A stretch of 64,000 nt of DNA from CAZSHG01 sp964459995 (GTDB taxonomy: Bacteria > UBP14 > UBA6098), in assembly GCA_964459995.1 (NCBI GenBank), contig CAYWOR010000003.1:154734-218733 (forward strand). The letters run 5' to 3'. The notes under the pieces are model-generated. The model saw only the letters and a program-made list of their open reading frames with translations, made no database searches and had not been told where the DNA came from. The position numbers and the translations under genes are program-made. Numbering within the stretch: the first letter of the stretch is position 1; each line of letters starts with the position of its first letter. Positions 9,432 through 18,307 of the stretch are shown in pieces.

Positions 9432-10180
9432 GGAAAAGAAGCGCAAAAAGGCTGGTATTAATCCTTGCGGCGATCGCAATTTTCGGCGGAGCGGCATATG
9501 TAATTCTCTCCCCCACTTTCGAGATAAGGGAGATAACTATTGCCGGTAATAGCAGGATCACCGACGAAGAAGTCTCACGGATTCTGCCTTTCGAGGTTGG
9601 GGATCATATCCTTTTTCTTCGCAAGAGCACCTCGAAAAAAATACTTTCAATCGATGAAAGAATCGCTGTCTGCGAGATACACAGGCGCTATCCTGACAAG
9701 GTCGATGTTGTTATCGAGGAAATGACACCGGTTTTGTTGCTTTCTTCGGGAAAGATATGGGGTCTAAGCGAGAAGGGCACTATCTTGCCGATTAAATCGC
9801 CCTATGAGATTCCAAATCTTCCCTTTCTGAGCCTTTTCGAAGCGGATTTTTCTCCGGAGGCATATAAAAAACCAGATTCGAGGTTACTCGAACGCGGATT
9901 AGCCTTTTGGATTGAAATACAGAAAAGCTCGCCGCAGTTTCTGGATAAGGTAAGCGAGATAATTGTCTCAAATGACAAAGAAATCAGGCTTGTTCTTTCC
10001 GGAAATGGGGTCGTGGCAAATGTCGGCGAAGGTGATTACACTAAACGCGTTATGCGGCTTCAGGTAGTTATCGATGAGATGAACAGGTCGGATAAAAGGG
10101 CAAATTACATAGATTTGAGGTATAGCGATCAAGCTGTTGTCCGCCTCGATAAGAGTGCGAAAAACAAAAGGTCGGGGTGA
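9428..10180 (+). CDS. ftsQ: Cell division protein FtsQ (POTRA domain)
   Basis: Bitopic divisome protein. A short basic N-terminus is followed by one membrane segment at about residues 9-28, then a POTRA domain (FEIREITIAGNSRITDEEV) and the beta domain with the conserved VIEEMTPVLLLS and 'W-G-L-S-E-K-G' stretch. 250 residues. Family membership rests on the POTRA signature plus position between murB and ftsA. Three bases separate its stop from the ftsA start. Confidence 0.88.
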   Translation: MRKRSAKRLVLILAAIAIFGGAAYVILSPTFEIREITIAGNSRITDEEVSRILPFEVGDHILFLRKSTSKKILSIDERIAVCEIHRRYPDKVDVVIEEMTPVLLLSSGKIWGLSEKGTILPIKSPYEIPNLPFLSLFEADFSPEAYKKPDSRLLERGLAFWIEIQKSSPQFLDKVSEIIVSNDKEIRLVLSGNGVVANVGEGDYTKRVMRLQVVIDEMNRSDKRANYIDLRYSDQAVVRLDKSAKNKRSG

Positions 10181-10183
10181 ATT

Positions 10184-11398
10184 ATGCAAGAGATTTATGT
10201 TGGTATAGATGTCGGATCTCAAACCACTAAGGTAACTATCGCCGAGGAAAATCTCAGTGGCGAGATAGTTCTGAAGGGTATTGGCGAAGCCAAAACAGAC
10301 GGCATCTCTCGTGGTGGGATTCTCAATATTGATAAAGCGGAAAAAGCGCTTCATGCCGCACTAACTGATGCTGAAAAAATGGCCGATGTCGAGGCTCGCG
10401 AGGCTTTTTTGGCGGTGGGCGGCGACAGGCTTCGCACAATAGGAAGCCGTGGAGTAACCGCAATCCCAAAAGATAAAGAATCTATTGACGCGACAAGCGT
10501 TTCGGAGGTTTTGCAAGCGGCGCGAGCGGTGGTAATTCCCGCAGAGGCCGCAATTATCGATTCCGTTGTCAGGGAATTCCTTGTCGATGGACAGGGCGGG
10601 ATAACCGACCCGGTCGGGATGAGCGGAATTCGCATGGAAGCAGATGTCGGCCTGTTAGTCTCGCCGAAATCTTCGCTCAGCAATCTCGAACGGACGGTCG
10701 AAAGGGCGGGACTCGTTCCCGACGGGCAAACCGCGGCTATCAAAGCTTCCGGAATGGCGGTCCTCTCCCCTGACGAAGCGGAGATTGGCGTCGCAATAAT
10801 CGATATCGGCGCAGGTTCCACGGACGTGGGAGTTTTTCGGCGCGGGACTCTTGTGTGGGCTTTCAGTATAGGCTATGCCGGAGAATCTATCACAAAGGAT
10901 ATCGCGGTGGGGCTTTCCGTTCCTTTTGATATTGCGGAGCAATTGAAAACCGAGTTCGGTTCTGCGCTGGAACAGACTGTCCCGCCAACCGAGATGATAA
11001 GCATCCCCGGAATAGGCGGCAGAGAAGCCCGCTCGATAGAACGCCGTTTTCTTGGGCAGATAATGGAACCGCGTATCGAGGAGATTTTCCTTATGTGCAA
11101 AGATGGCCTTCTGGAGGTCGATCTTCTGGGAAAGCTCACCGCAGGACTCGTCCTAACCGGCGGTTCGTCTATGACAGAGAGTATCGTGCATCTCGCGGAG
11201 AAGATTTTCGATCTTCCAGTTCGAACCGGTGCTCCGCATGTTCCGGGGGATGTTCCGGATATTGCAATGAGTCCTCGCTTTGCGACAGCGGTAGGCGCAG
11301 TTTTGGCGGCTTCCGAACGTAGGCATCGCGCGGATGTTACAGAAAGGAATAACCCGCTCTGGTCGAAGATCAGGCGGTGGTTCATAAAAAAGGTTTAG
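10184..11398 (+). CDS. ftsA: Cell division actin-like protein FtsA
   Basis: Actin-fold ATPase that tethers FtsZ to the membrane. Motifs: GIDVGSQTTKV (phosphate 1) near residue 5, IIDIGAGSTDV (phosphate 2) near 205, and LTGGSSMTESI (adenosine). The C-terminus WSKIRRWFIKKV fits the amphipathic membrane-targeting helix. 404 residues, normal length. It sits immediately before ftsZ, as in most bacteria. Confidence 0.95.
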   Translation: MQEIYVGIDVGSQTTKVTIAEENLSGEIVLKGIGEAKTDGISRGGILNIDKAEKALHAALTDAEKMADVEAREAFLAVGGDRLRTIGSRGVTAIPKDKESIDATSVSEVLQAARAVVIPAEAAIIDSVVREFLVDGQGGITDPVGMSGIRMEADVGLLVSPKSSLSNLERTVERAGLVPDGQTAAIKASGMAVLSPDEAEIGVAIIDIGAGSTDVGVFRRGTLVWAFSIGYAGESITKDIAVGLSVPFDIAEQLKTEFGSALEQTVPPTEMISIPGIGGREARSIERRFLGQIMEPRIEEIFLMCKDGLLEVDLLGKLTAGLVLTGGSSMTESIVHLAEKIFDLPVRTGAPHVPGDVPDIAMSPRFATAVGAVLAASERRHRADVTERNNPLWSKIRRWFIKKV

Positions 11399-11423
11399 TT
11401 TTGAAACAATAAATTATGGCCTT

Positions 11424-11430
11424 AGGAGGT
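11424..11430 (+). promoter_or_regulatory. Strong ribosome binding site setting ftsZ GTG start
   Basis: AGGAGGT lies five bases before the GTG at 11436. It is the best Shine-Dalgarno in the dcw cluster, in a 37-base gap where most neighbours overlap. This fits independent, high-level translation of ftsZ and supports the GTG start. Confidence 0.85.
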
Positions 11431-11435
11431 GCATC

Positions 11436-12743
11436 GTGGAGATTGAACTGGTCAACCCAGTAGATCTTGCCGGACCCGCAGTGATTAAAGTCGTGGGAAT
11501 CGGCGGAGGAGGCGGCAATGCCGTCGAAAGAATGATTAAGGCCGGCCTGATGGGCGTCGAATTCGTGTCTATCAACACGGATCAGCAAGCTCTTACTAAG
11601 AGCAGTGCGTCGCAGAAAATCGCGGTCGGAACAAGACAAACCAAAGGACTCGGCGCCGGAGGAAATCCGGAGGTCGGGCGGAAAGCGGCAGAGGAGGACC
11701 GTGACCAGATTGTGGACGTGCTCGACGGCGCTGACATGGTTTTCCTAACGGCAGGAATGGGCGGCGGAACTGGAACCGGTGCGGCGGGTGTTGTTGCCGA
11801 GATCGCAAGGGATATCGGCGCGCTGACAGTCGCCGTAGTTACTAAACCCTTCGATTTCGAGGGACGCCGTCGTTGCGAGAATGCCGACAAGGGAATCGAA
11901 GCGTTGAAGGATTATGTCGATACGCTTATCATCATCCCGAATCAGCGGCTTCTTTCTGTTGTCGAGCGTAACACGCCAATGGTCGAGGCATTCAGCATCG
12001 CCGACGAAGTGCTTCATCATGCGACGCGCGGAATCAGCGATCTGATAACCGTAACCGGAATCGTAAACCTCGATTTTGCTGATGTTCGCTCGGTGCTATC
12101 TGGCATGGGCGGTGACGCGTTAATGGGCACCGGTATTGCCTCCGGTGAAAATCGCGCACTCGAAGCCGCTCGCGGTGCTATCTCCAGCAACCTTCTCGAA
12201 GATATGTCCATTGAAGGTGCAAAGGGAGTGCTTATTAACATCACCGGTAGCGAAGATATGTCGCTATTCGAGGTTAACGAGGCCGCAACTCTTATTTCCG
12301 AGGCCGCCGGCCCCGAAGCGAATGTTATCTTCGGGTCTGTTGTGAATCCCGAGCTGACCGATGAGCTTCGTGTTACAGTTATCGCCGCAGGTTTTAATCG
12401 GAGCAAGCGCAAGGCGAAGATATTCGACACATCCAAATTTAGCAAACCGACAGGCGATATCTTCTCAGCCGGTATCGAGTCAAGGTCCAAGGAAGAGGCC
12501 AAACCGCATGTCGCGCCGACTTTCATCCCGAAATTCGAAGATGCGGATATTGACGCCGAACCGGAGCCAGAACCGGAATATGTGATGACTGAAACAAAGC
12601 ACGAACAGGCACAGGCTCAACAGCCTCGCCCAATGGCGCCAATAAACCGTGATATGCCGCAAAGGCCAAAAATAGAGTCTTTCGCGCCGGATGATTATGA
12701 GATTCCGGCCTTTATGCGGAAGCGTAGAAATACTGACGATTAG
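11436..12743 (+). CDS. ftsZ: Cell division GTPase FtsZ
   Basis: Tubulin-like GTPase that forms the Z ring. 435 residues. The N-terminal VVGIGGGGGNAVERM is followed by the tubulin signature GGGTGTG at about residue 109 and the T7-loop region. A variable acidic and proline-rich linker (about 320-415) ends in the conserved C-terminal peptide DDYEIPAFMRKR, which binds FtsA and ZipA-type partners. GTG start with a strong ribosome binding site. It is the last gene of the dcw cluster. Confidence 0.98.
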   Translation: MEIELVNPVDLAGPAVIKVVGIGGGGGNAVERMIKAGLMGVEFVSINTDQQALTKSSASQKIAVGTRQTKGLGAGGNPEVGRKAAEEDRDQIVDVLDGADMVFLTAGMGGGTGTGAAGVVAEIARDIGALTVAVVTKPFDFEGRRRCENADKGIEALKDYVDTLIIIPNQRLLSVVERNTPMVEAFSIADEVLHHATRGISDLITVTGIVNLDFADVRSVLSGMGGDALMGTGIASGENRALEAARGAISSNLLEDMSIEGAKGVLINITGSEDMSLFEVNEAATLISEAAGPEANVIFGSVVNPELTDELRVTVIAAGFNRSKRKAKIFDTSKFSKPTGDIFSAGIESRSKEEAKPHVAPTFIPKFEDADIDAEPEPEPEYVMTETKHEQAQAQQPRPMAPINRDMPQRPKIESFAPDDYEIPAFMRKRRNTDD

Positions 12744-12767
12744 CGAGTGGGGACGCTTTAACAAGTT

Positions 12768-12854
12768 CGGGGCTACCGGCCCCGGAATTATACCCCTCCT
12801 TACATAAACCCACCTACGCGACCCCTGTGGCTCCTCTCCCCCAAGGGGAGCCAC
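12768..12854 (+). terminator. Two hairpins after ftsZ, possible terminator
   Basis: A perfect six-base-pair hairpin (CGGGGC, loop TACCG, GCCCCG at 12768-12784) and a second one (GTGGCTCC at 12827-12834 with GGAGCCAC at 12847-12854) lie between the convergent ftsZ and UPF0316 genes. Neither is followed by a clear T-run, so termination is only plausible. Nothing else is seen in this 200-base gap. Confidence 0.35.
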
Positions 12855-12946
12855 ATCCTTAATCTCGCGCAGAGTCAGAACATGCCGAGATATGGGTTGG
12901 CTTCCTCTGCTTTAAAAAAAGCAGTTTATGAATAATCCAAAGTTAA

Positions 12947-13543
12947 TTATTTGCCTTTGCGAATCTTGGGGCGGAAGACGTCCATAAGACTTCGCTTATT
13001 GCGGAAAGGCGGAATTGCGTCGCTGGCCTCGCGTGCATCGCTTATCGACCATATCGCGTGGGGGTGGAAATCTTTGATAAGACAGATAACCTCTTCGAGG
13101 TCGCTTCGTTTGAGAAGGGTATAAATGATGTTTACTTTGCCGGCGGTGCTCTCCGCGACAACGCTCGTTGCCATATAACCACGTTCGCGCATGGTTGCAA
13201 TAAGCTCGGAAGCGTCGCGTTTGGTTATTGTTCGCATAATCAGAACACCCATCGCTAACTTTTCCTCAATCCATATGCCAACATAGTTACCTGTGGCGAA
13301 ACCGCCGCCGTATGCCACGTAATAAAGGGGGTTCGTGAGGTTTTTGAAAATTTGTCCAATCGCGAGAAGCCAGATCATCACCTCGAAAAAGCCGAGTAGC
13401 GAGGAGACAAGTTTTCGCCCTCGAGACACGCTGATAATACGTATCGTGCCGATTGAAACGTCGATAACCCTTGCCGCGAAAATCAGCAAAGGCAGGATGA
13501 CCCATTTGAAAGCCGGTGTTGCGAAAAATTCAGCTTCGAACAT
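12947..13543 (-). CDS. UPF0316 membrane protein (DUF5698/DUF2179)
   Basis: A 198-residue protein with three hydrophobic helices in the first 95 residues (including ARVIDVSIGTIRII, typical of the DUF5698 part of UPF0316 proteins), followed by a soluble C-terminal DUF2179-type domain of about 80 residues. Members are uncharacterised inner-membrane proteins; DUF2179 resembles small-ligand-binding domains, so a sensory role is only a guess. ATG start with GAGGTGAG upstream. A promoter-like pair sits at 13574-13601. Confidence 0.8.
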   Translation of the reverse strand: MFEAEFFATPAFKWVILPLLIFAARVIDVSIGTIRIISVSRGRKLVSSLLGFFEVMIWLLAIGQIFKNLTNPLYYVAYGGGFATGNYVGIWIEEKLAMGVLIMRTITKRDASELIATMRERGYMATSVVAESTAGKVNIIYTLLKRSDLEEVICLIKDFHPHAIWSISDAREASDAIPPFRNKRSLMDVFRPKIRKGK

Positions 13544-13573
13544 AATCTCACCTCGTCGAAATCGATCCGGCTT

Positions 13574-13601
13574 ATAGTATTGATTTAAGTTTCAATTTCA
13601 A
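13574..13601 (-). promoter_or_regulatory. Sigma-70-like promoter for UPF0316 gene
   Basis: On the minus strand TTGAAA (13596-13601) is separated by 16 bases from TACTAT (13574-13579), about 30 bases upstream of the start codon. The rest of the 13544-13924 gap is AT-rich; a lone TATAAT at 13688-13693 on the plus strand has no good -35 partner. Confidence 0.45.
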
Positions 13602-13924
13602 GTGAATTTTAGAATTGTGGCGAAGGGTTATTTCCTTGTTCTTGGCAAATGCTATGCAAAATCCAAATTGGCCTTGCAGTGAGGTGGTATAATGGTTAGT
13701 TTAGAGAAAGTGAACTTTGGTTCCGCTGGGTTTTAGTTTGATAATACTGAGAGAAAGTTGATAAGGACGTTTGACGGATTGAACGATATGGATTACGATA
13801 AGTCCCATATGGATATATCGGACGAATTGAAATTTCACCATCCGGGTATTTACCAATATCTGTCAACTATCCGGCAGGCTGATTGGAATTTGGGCAGTTT
13901 TTTGTTGTCTTATAACTTGCCGAC

Positions 13925-16327
13925 ATGAAACGCATAATCGCAATATTGCTTTTGCTCGCCGCGACACTACCGGCGCAGTATTATTTCGGCAAAAACAAAA
14001 TCCAGTATGCCGACTACGACTGGAAACGCCTTCGCACAGAGCATTTCGATATCTACTTCTTCGCCGAGGAGGAGCAACTCGCCCGAATCACGGCCTACGA
14101 GGTCGAGCGATACTGGGAAGACCACGTCGGCAATTTCCGTTTCGTGCCNNNNNNNNNNNNNNNNNNNNNNNNNNNNNNNNNNNNNNNNNNNNNNNNNNNN
14201 NNNNNNNNNNNNNNNNNNNNNNNNNNNNNNNNNNNNNNNNNNNNNNNNGGGCGCGTAGCTCTGGTCATCGAGGATATTCACGATTTCCGCTATTTCGACG
14301 AGCTTTTCGAGGCTCATTTCGGAATCTCCCTCGACGAGGCGGGGCGAAAATGGGAGAATCATCTCAAAGAAAAATACTGGCCTATGATTACCGAGGGCGA
14401 TCTCCCCGCCGAGGCCGGTAAGATGCTGACCACAGCCAAAGACGGCATCAACCTCTCCCCCGTCGCATATCAATTCGAGGGCGATTCCACGCGGTCGATC
14501 ATCTTCCAATCGACACGGATGGGTTACGCCGCGATTTATCGCATGAACAAGGGCAAAACCTCGCTGATTCTCAAAGCCGGCATGACTGAAGAAATGGAAG
14601 AAATGCATCTATTCCGCAACAGCTTTTCCGTGTCCAATACAGGCGTGATGGCTATCAGCGTGAAGGTGCAGGGCGGGGATATGCTGACCCTCGTCGATGC
14701 CCGCACCGGCGAAATCCTGCGGCAGAGGCGATGCCCCGATGTCCCCGGAATCGGAAGCCCGCAAATCGACGGCGAATCGCGTCGAGTAGTTTTCAGCGGA
14801 ATCGGGCTCAATGGCTTTTCCGACTTGCATATTTACGACATCGAGGCAGACAGTTTCGCCCGCCTCACCGACGACATTTACGGCGATTTCGATCCAACCT
14901 TCGACGGCGATTATATCATATTCACCAGCGACCGCGTGGAGGGCAACGGCGCACGTATCGGCCTATGCCGAATTTCCCTCGACTCCGGTGAAATCGAACA
15001 TCTATCGGGCGCGAAAGGCTCCTTCGCCCAACCCTACGTCCGCGATGACCGCCGAATTCTCGTCTCCCTCGAACTCGACAACTTCCTGAACATCTGGGAA
15101 TATCTCCCCGAAGAAAACCAGATTGTCAAACGCTCGAACATCCTCACCGCCCTGAACGAACCCTCCGCTTTCGGCGAGGACAGCATAGTCGCAACTGTTT
15201 ACACGAAATCGAGCTACCAGATTTTGATTCTCGATGGCGATACCGTTTACGATAGCATCGCGGTCGAGTGGCGGCAATGGGAGCAGAGCTGGAAACCGCG
15301 CCAGTTGTCCAGCGATATCGCCGCAGGGAAAATCGGGTATGACACAAAACTCTCCTTCGATGTCGCCCAGGGTGCCATCTCGACAAACACCTCCATGGAG
15401 TCCGGAGGCGGTATCGAGGGGCTTTTCTCGGACATGATAGGCGACAAACAGATATATTTTATGGTTTACAACCAGTTCGACGACTGGAAAAATATCCTGC
15501 GCAATCTCAATGTCGCGGCGGTGTATTACAACATGGAAGACCGCCCGATATGGGGCGCGGGGGGTTATCATTTCTACGCCGAGGGATTCAACCCCTACGA
15601 TTTCGGCTTCTCCGAGGAAACCGCCGGATTCATGGGCACCGTGGGTTACCCCTTCAACCGCTTCACACGGGCGGAGGCGACCGGCTATCTCTTCTATTCG
15701 GAAAAATCCTATTTCGCCGACATCGAGCCGGTGCGATACGGCGGGTTCAGCTCCCTCAAACTTTCGCTGATACGCGATAACGCTATATGGGGACATACCG
15801 GCCCCATCGAGGGATTTCGCGGGAACGCCACAATTGGCGGCACGGTGCGGCTGAACACCGGCGAGGTCTCCAGCTACCTCGCCAGCGCGGATTTGCGGTA
15901 TTACCTCCGCCTGACCAAACGAAGCGCCCTCGCTTTCCGAATGGTTGGACGCACCTCGGACGGACCCGAGCCGGAACGCTTCTGGATGGGCGGAACATGG
16001 GATTTCCGCGGCTACCCCTTCTATTATTTCTACGGCAGGAACCTCGTGTTTTCGAGCACCGAACTCCGCTACCCCCTCCTCGACCAGTTCAGGCTGAAAT
16101 TCCCCTTCCTCGACGCCGACATGCGCGGAATACGCGGGGCTGTCTTCTTCGATGTCGGCCAAACATGGGAGACGGAACGCAAGCCGCTGGTAGGCTCGGT
16201 GGGCAAAGGCCTGCGGATGAACCTCGGCAACGTTACCTGCCTCCGTTTCGACATGTCATGGCGCACAGATTTCCACTCCGGCTTCGACCGCCCCTACTAC
16301 GACATCTTCTTCGGCTGGGATTTTTGA
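13925..16327 (+). CDS. TolB-like / outer-membrane beta-barrel surface protein, interrupted by gap
   Basis: Large envelope protein with a signal peptide (residues 1-17, cut after Leu-Pro-Ala-Gln). It begins with the YDWKRLRTEHFDIYF motif typical of FCB-group proteins that combine a peptidase-MA-like domain, a TolB-like propeller and a BamA-type barrel. TolB-like blades are visible at about residues 220-420 (e.g. DIYGDFDPTFDGDYIIFTSDR split over two blades). The C-terminal 350 residues look like a bacterial surface antigen barrel, with GGTWDFRGYP and a terminal phenylalanine (GWDF), the usual outer-membrane insertion signal. The 100-N gap at 14149-14248 falls in the peptidase-MA region, so its HExxH cannot be seen and true length and frame across the gap are unknown. 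Codons are more C/G-ending than in neighbouring genes. Confidence 0.8.
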   Translation: MKRIIAILLLLAATLPAQYYFGKNKIQYADYDWKRLRTEHFDIYFFAEEEQLARITAYEVERYWEDHVGNFRFVXXXXXXXXXXXXXXXXXXXXXXXXXXXXXXXXXXGRVALVIEDIHDFRYFDELFEAHFGISLDEAGRKWENHLKEKYWPMITEGDLPAEAGKMLTTAKDGINLSPVAYQFEGDSTRSIIFQSTRMGYAAIYRMNKGKTSLILKAGMTEEMEEMHLFRNSFSVSNTGVMAISVKVQGGDMLTLVDARTGEILRQRRCPDVPGIGSPQIDGESRRVVFSGIGLNGFSDLHIYDIEADSFARLTDDIYGDFDPTFDGDYIIFTSDRVEGNGARIGLCRISLDSGEIEHLSGAKGSFAQPYVRDDRRILVSLELDNFLNIWEYLPEENQIVKRSNILTALNEPSAFGEDSIVATVYTKSSYQILILDGDTVYDSIAVEWRQWEQSWKPRQLSSDIAAGKIGYDTKLSFDVAQGAISTNTSMESGGGIEGLFSDMIGDKQIYFMVYNQFDDWKNILRNLNVAAVYYNMEDRPIWGAGGYHFYAEGFNPYDFGFSEETAGFMGTVGYPFNRFTRAEATGYLFYSEKSYFADIEPVRYGGFSSLKLSLIRDNAIWGHTGPIEGFRGNATIGGTVRLNTGEVSSYLASADLRYYLRLTKRSALAFRMVGRTSDGPEPERFWMGGTWDFRGYPFYYFYGRNLVFSSTELRYPLLDQFRLKFPFLDADMRGIRGAVFFDVGQTWETERKPLVGSVGKGLRMNLGNVTCLRFDMSWRTDFHSGFDRPYYDIFFGWDF
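14149..14248. other. Assembly gap (100 N)
   Basis: Exactly 100 N, so a placeholder of unknown true size. The flanking sequences do not repeat each other, unlike the gap at 30786-30885, so sequence is probably really missing here. Confidence 0.99.
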
Positions 16328-16487
16328 CGGCAGTGCCGTTTCCAACGTGCTCGACGGCTACACCGACTCGCTTCAGCAATTGTAACTTTTCTACAACTTC
16401 GGCGCATTAGCTTTTTGTCGTTTTCAACCCTTCGGGATTCGCTTCGCATAACTTAAATTGCCATGCGCTTCTGCGGATTCGCTTTAG

Positions 16488-17490
16488 AAAAACGAAGATT
16501 GCTCGCATATTTGGGAATACTACCATATGGATGAGTTGCTGGTTTCGTTTGAGTCAACTCCTAAGGGGAATATTGGCCCTCCGAAGTCGAATATTTGTCC
16601 TCCGAAGTCGAATAGTTGTGCTCCCAAATGGAATATTTGGTCTGCGAACTCGATTATTCGCCCTCCCAAGGCGAGGAATTGGCCTATATGGCCGGCAATT
16701 GGTCTGGAAAGCCGAAGATTCGCCCTTCCAACTCGAAGAATTGGCCTACAGACTCGAAGATTTGGCCCGTAAACTCGATGATTTGGCCTAGATCGCTTGC
16801 AATTAAGCTCTGAAGTTGAAGAATTGGACTCCGAAGTCGAAATTTTGCGCTCCAAAATGAAATATTTGGCCTGCGAACTCGATTATTCGCCCTCCCAAGG
16901 CGAGGAATTGGCCTATACAACCGGCAATTGGTCTGGAAAGCCGAAGATTCGCCCTTCCAACTCGAAGAATTGGCCTACAGACTCGAAGATTTGGCCCGTA
17001 AACTCGATGATTTGGCCTAGATCGCTTGCAATTAAGCTCTGAAGTTGAAGAATTGGACTCCGAAGTCGAAATTTTGCGCTCCAAAATGAAATATTTGGCC
17101 TGCGAACTCGATTATTCGCCCTCCCAAAGCGAGGAATTGGCCTATACAACCGTCAATTGGTCTGGAAAGCCGAAGATTCGCCCTTCCAACTCGAAGATTT
17201 GCTCTCCGAAGGCGAAGATTTATGCTCCTAAGTGCGAGAATCGAGCTATATAACGTAGAATTATGCTCCGATGGATGGGAATTGCCCTGGAATGGGTGGG
17301 ATATTTGCTCCCGACTCTGAGATTTGCTCTCCGAAGGGGAGATTTGTGCTACTGACGACGAGGATTGTGCTCCTAAGTGCGGGAATTGCCCTGCGAAACT
17401 TTGGAATGGTGCTGTAAACTCGGAGATTCGCACTATTTGGATTGGATTCTTCCTTCTAAGTTGAAGAATTTTGCTGGGATGAGGAAGGCT
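16488..17490. repeat. Degenerate ~21-bp tandem array with 229-bp higher-order unit
   Basis: About one kilobase made of roughly 45 units of 20-22 bases. The units typically begin TGgcCTccgAA and end gtCGAagAtT. In the centre, eleven units (nine of 21 and two of 20) form a 229-base higher-order repeat, present at about 16568-16796, 16797-17025 and, partly, from 17026 to about 17190. The second and third copies differ at only a couple of positions (e.g. CCCAAGG versus CCCAAAG), while neighbouring 21-mers within a copy are much more divergent. Open frames of 60-130 codons on both strands are by-products of the 21-base period: the 20-base units break the frame and stops recur. One frame reads as leucine heptads. 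No gene is called here. Confidence 0.9.
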
Positions 17491-17565
17491 TGAGTGGAAT
17501 ACTTAAATAAGCTGATATTTACCGGTTTAGAAGTTATTTACGAGATGTAGAGTGTCTTCTTAAGA

Positions 17566-17627
17566 GCACCTACCCCTGCAGGCTTCGGGCGGGCACGCTT
17601 CGGTAGTGAGCGGCGGAGGGTTGGTGC
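17566..17627. repeat. Imperfect 10-bp inverted repeat upstream of mazE
   Basis: GCACCTACCC at 17566-17575 pairs, with one mismatch, with GGGTTGGTGC at 17618-17627. The 42 bases between are GC-rich. It lies just before the mazE promoter and after the repeat array. It could be a terminator for incoming transcripts or a short palindromic element; no T-run follows. Confidence 0.5.
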
Positions 17628-17643
17628 GATGGGAAAATAGGGC

Positions 17644-17671
17644 TTGACTTCGAGAAATCGACATGTATATT
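17644..17671 (+). promoter_or_regulatory. Promoter of mazEF
   Basis: TTGACT (17644-17649), 16-base spacer, TATATT (17666-17671), about 33 bases before the mazE start. By analogy with other mazEF operons this is where the MazE-MazF complex would bind to autoregulate; no clean operator palindrome is evident. Confidence 0.7.
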
Positions 17672-17703
17672 CATTGTAGAGACATTTTAACGGAGCGACG
17701 ATT

Positions 17704-17946
17704 ATGAAAGTCAAGATTAAAAAATGGGGAAATAGCCTTGCGATACGCATACCGATGGCATTTGCGATGGAAACCAACCTCCACGACGATTCGGTGGTAG
17801 AGTTTTTCTCGCGCGATAACGAATTGGTTATTGTGCCTGTGAATGGAAACGGATTCTCGCTCGAGGAATTGCTCGAAGGGGTGAACGACGGCAATTTGCA
17901 CGGCGAGTTTACCACCGGCGCGCCGGTTGGGGCGGAGATATGGTGA
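17704..17946 (+). CDS. mazE: MazE/AbrB-family antitoxin
   Basis: An 80-residue antitoxin. The N-terminal swapped-hairpin AbrB DNA-binding domain is seen as KIKKWGNSLAIRIP near residues 4-17, and the C-terminal toxin-binding tail carries the LEELLEGV and GAPVGAEIW motifs of classic MazE. GGAG lies eight bases before the ATG. The stop overlaps the toxin start by seven bases, giving coupled translation. It would neutralise MazF and repress the operon. Confidence 0.92.
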   Translation: MKVKIKKWGNSLAIRIPMAFAMETNLHDDSVVEFFSRDNELVIVPVNGNGFSLEELLEGVNDGNLHGEFTTGAPVGAEIW

Positions 17947-18278
17947 GGAAATGGACGCCGCGCAGGGGGGATGTTGTTTGGCTGACCTTCTCGCCAACTG
18001 CCGGGCACGGGCAGGCGGGGCGAAGGCCGGCAGTGGTTATTTCGCCGGAGGCTTATAACGCGAAGGTTGGGCTGGCGCTGTTTTGCCCGGTTACCTCGCA
18101 GGTGAAGGAATACCCGTTCGAGGTTGCACTGCCCGAGGGTTGCGAGGTGCGAGGGGTGATACTTGCCGACCAGATTAAGAGCCTCGATTACGCCTCACGG
18201 GAAGCAGAATTTGTTTACCATTTGCCCGACAACGTGCTCGCGGAACTCCTTGGCAAGATAAGAACGCTGATAGATTAG
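17940..18278 (+). CDS. mazF: MazF/PemK-family mRNA interferase toxin
   Basis: A 112-residue sequence-specific endoribonuclease. PRRGDVVWLTFSPTAGHGQAGRRPAVVIS at the N-terminus (here split: RRGDVVWL, then GRRPAVVIS) carries the loop arginine and fold expected of MazF. CPVTSQVKEYPFEV and LADQIKSLDY, with the conserved D-Q-I-K-S-L-D, follow. ATG at 17940 overlaps mazE; GTG at 17943 is an alternative. It appears intact. The pair sits between two blocks of 21-bp repeats, typical of a mobile or plastic region. Confidence 0.93.
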   Translation: MVRKWTPRRGDVVWLTFSPTAGHGQAGRRPAVVISPEAYNAKVGLALFCPVTSQVKEYPFEVALPEGCEVRGVILADQIKSLDYASREAEFVYHLPDNVLAELLGKIRTLID

Positions 18279-18307
18279 GGAAGCGCCCCTATTGACCGAA
18301 GTGAAAT

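Noticed and set aside
13688..13693. TATAAT upstream of the surface-protein gene as its promoter
   Set aside because: No -35-like hexamer at 15-19 bases and it lies 230 bases from the start codon.
15002..16162. 386-codon open frame on the minus strand inside the surface-protein gene
   Set aside because: A long antisense frame is expected opposite a GC-rich gene with biased third positions. The plus-strand frame has clear TolB-like and barrel motifs.
16520..17433. Open frames of 60-133 codons on both strands inside the 21-bp array (e.g. 16520-16855, 16797-17042, 17026-17253)
   Set aside because: They exist because a 21-base period keeps several frames open. They lack ribosome binding sites, are interrupted by 20-base units and stops, and repeat each other.
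16488..17490. CRISPR array
   Set aside because: There are no constant repeats alternating with unique spacers, the units are contiguous and degenerate, and no cas genes are nearby.
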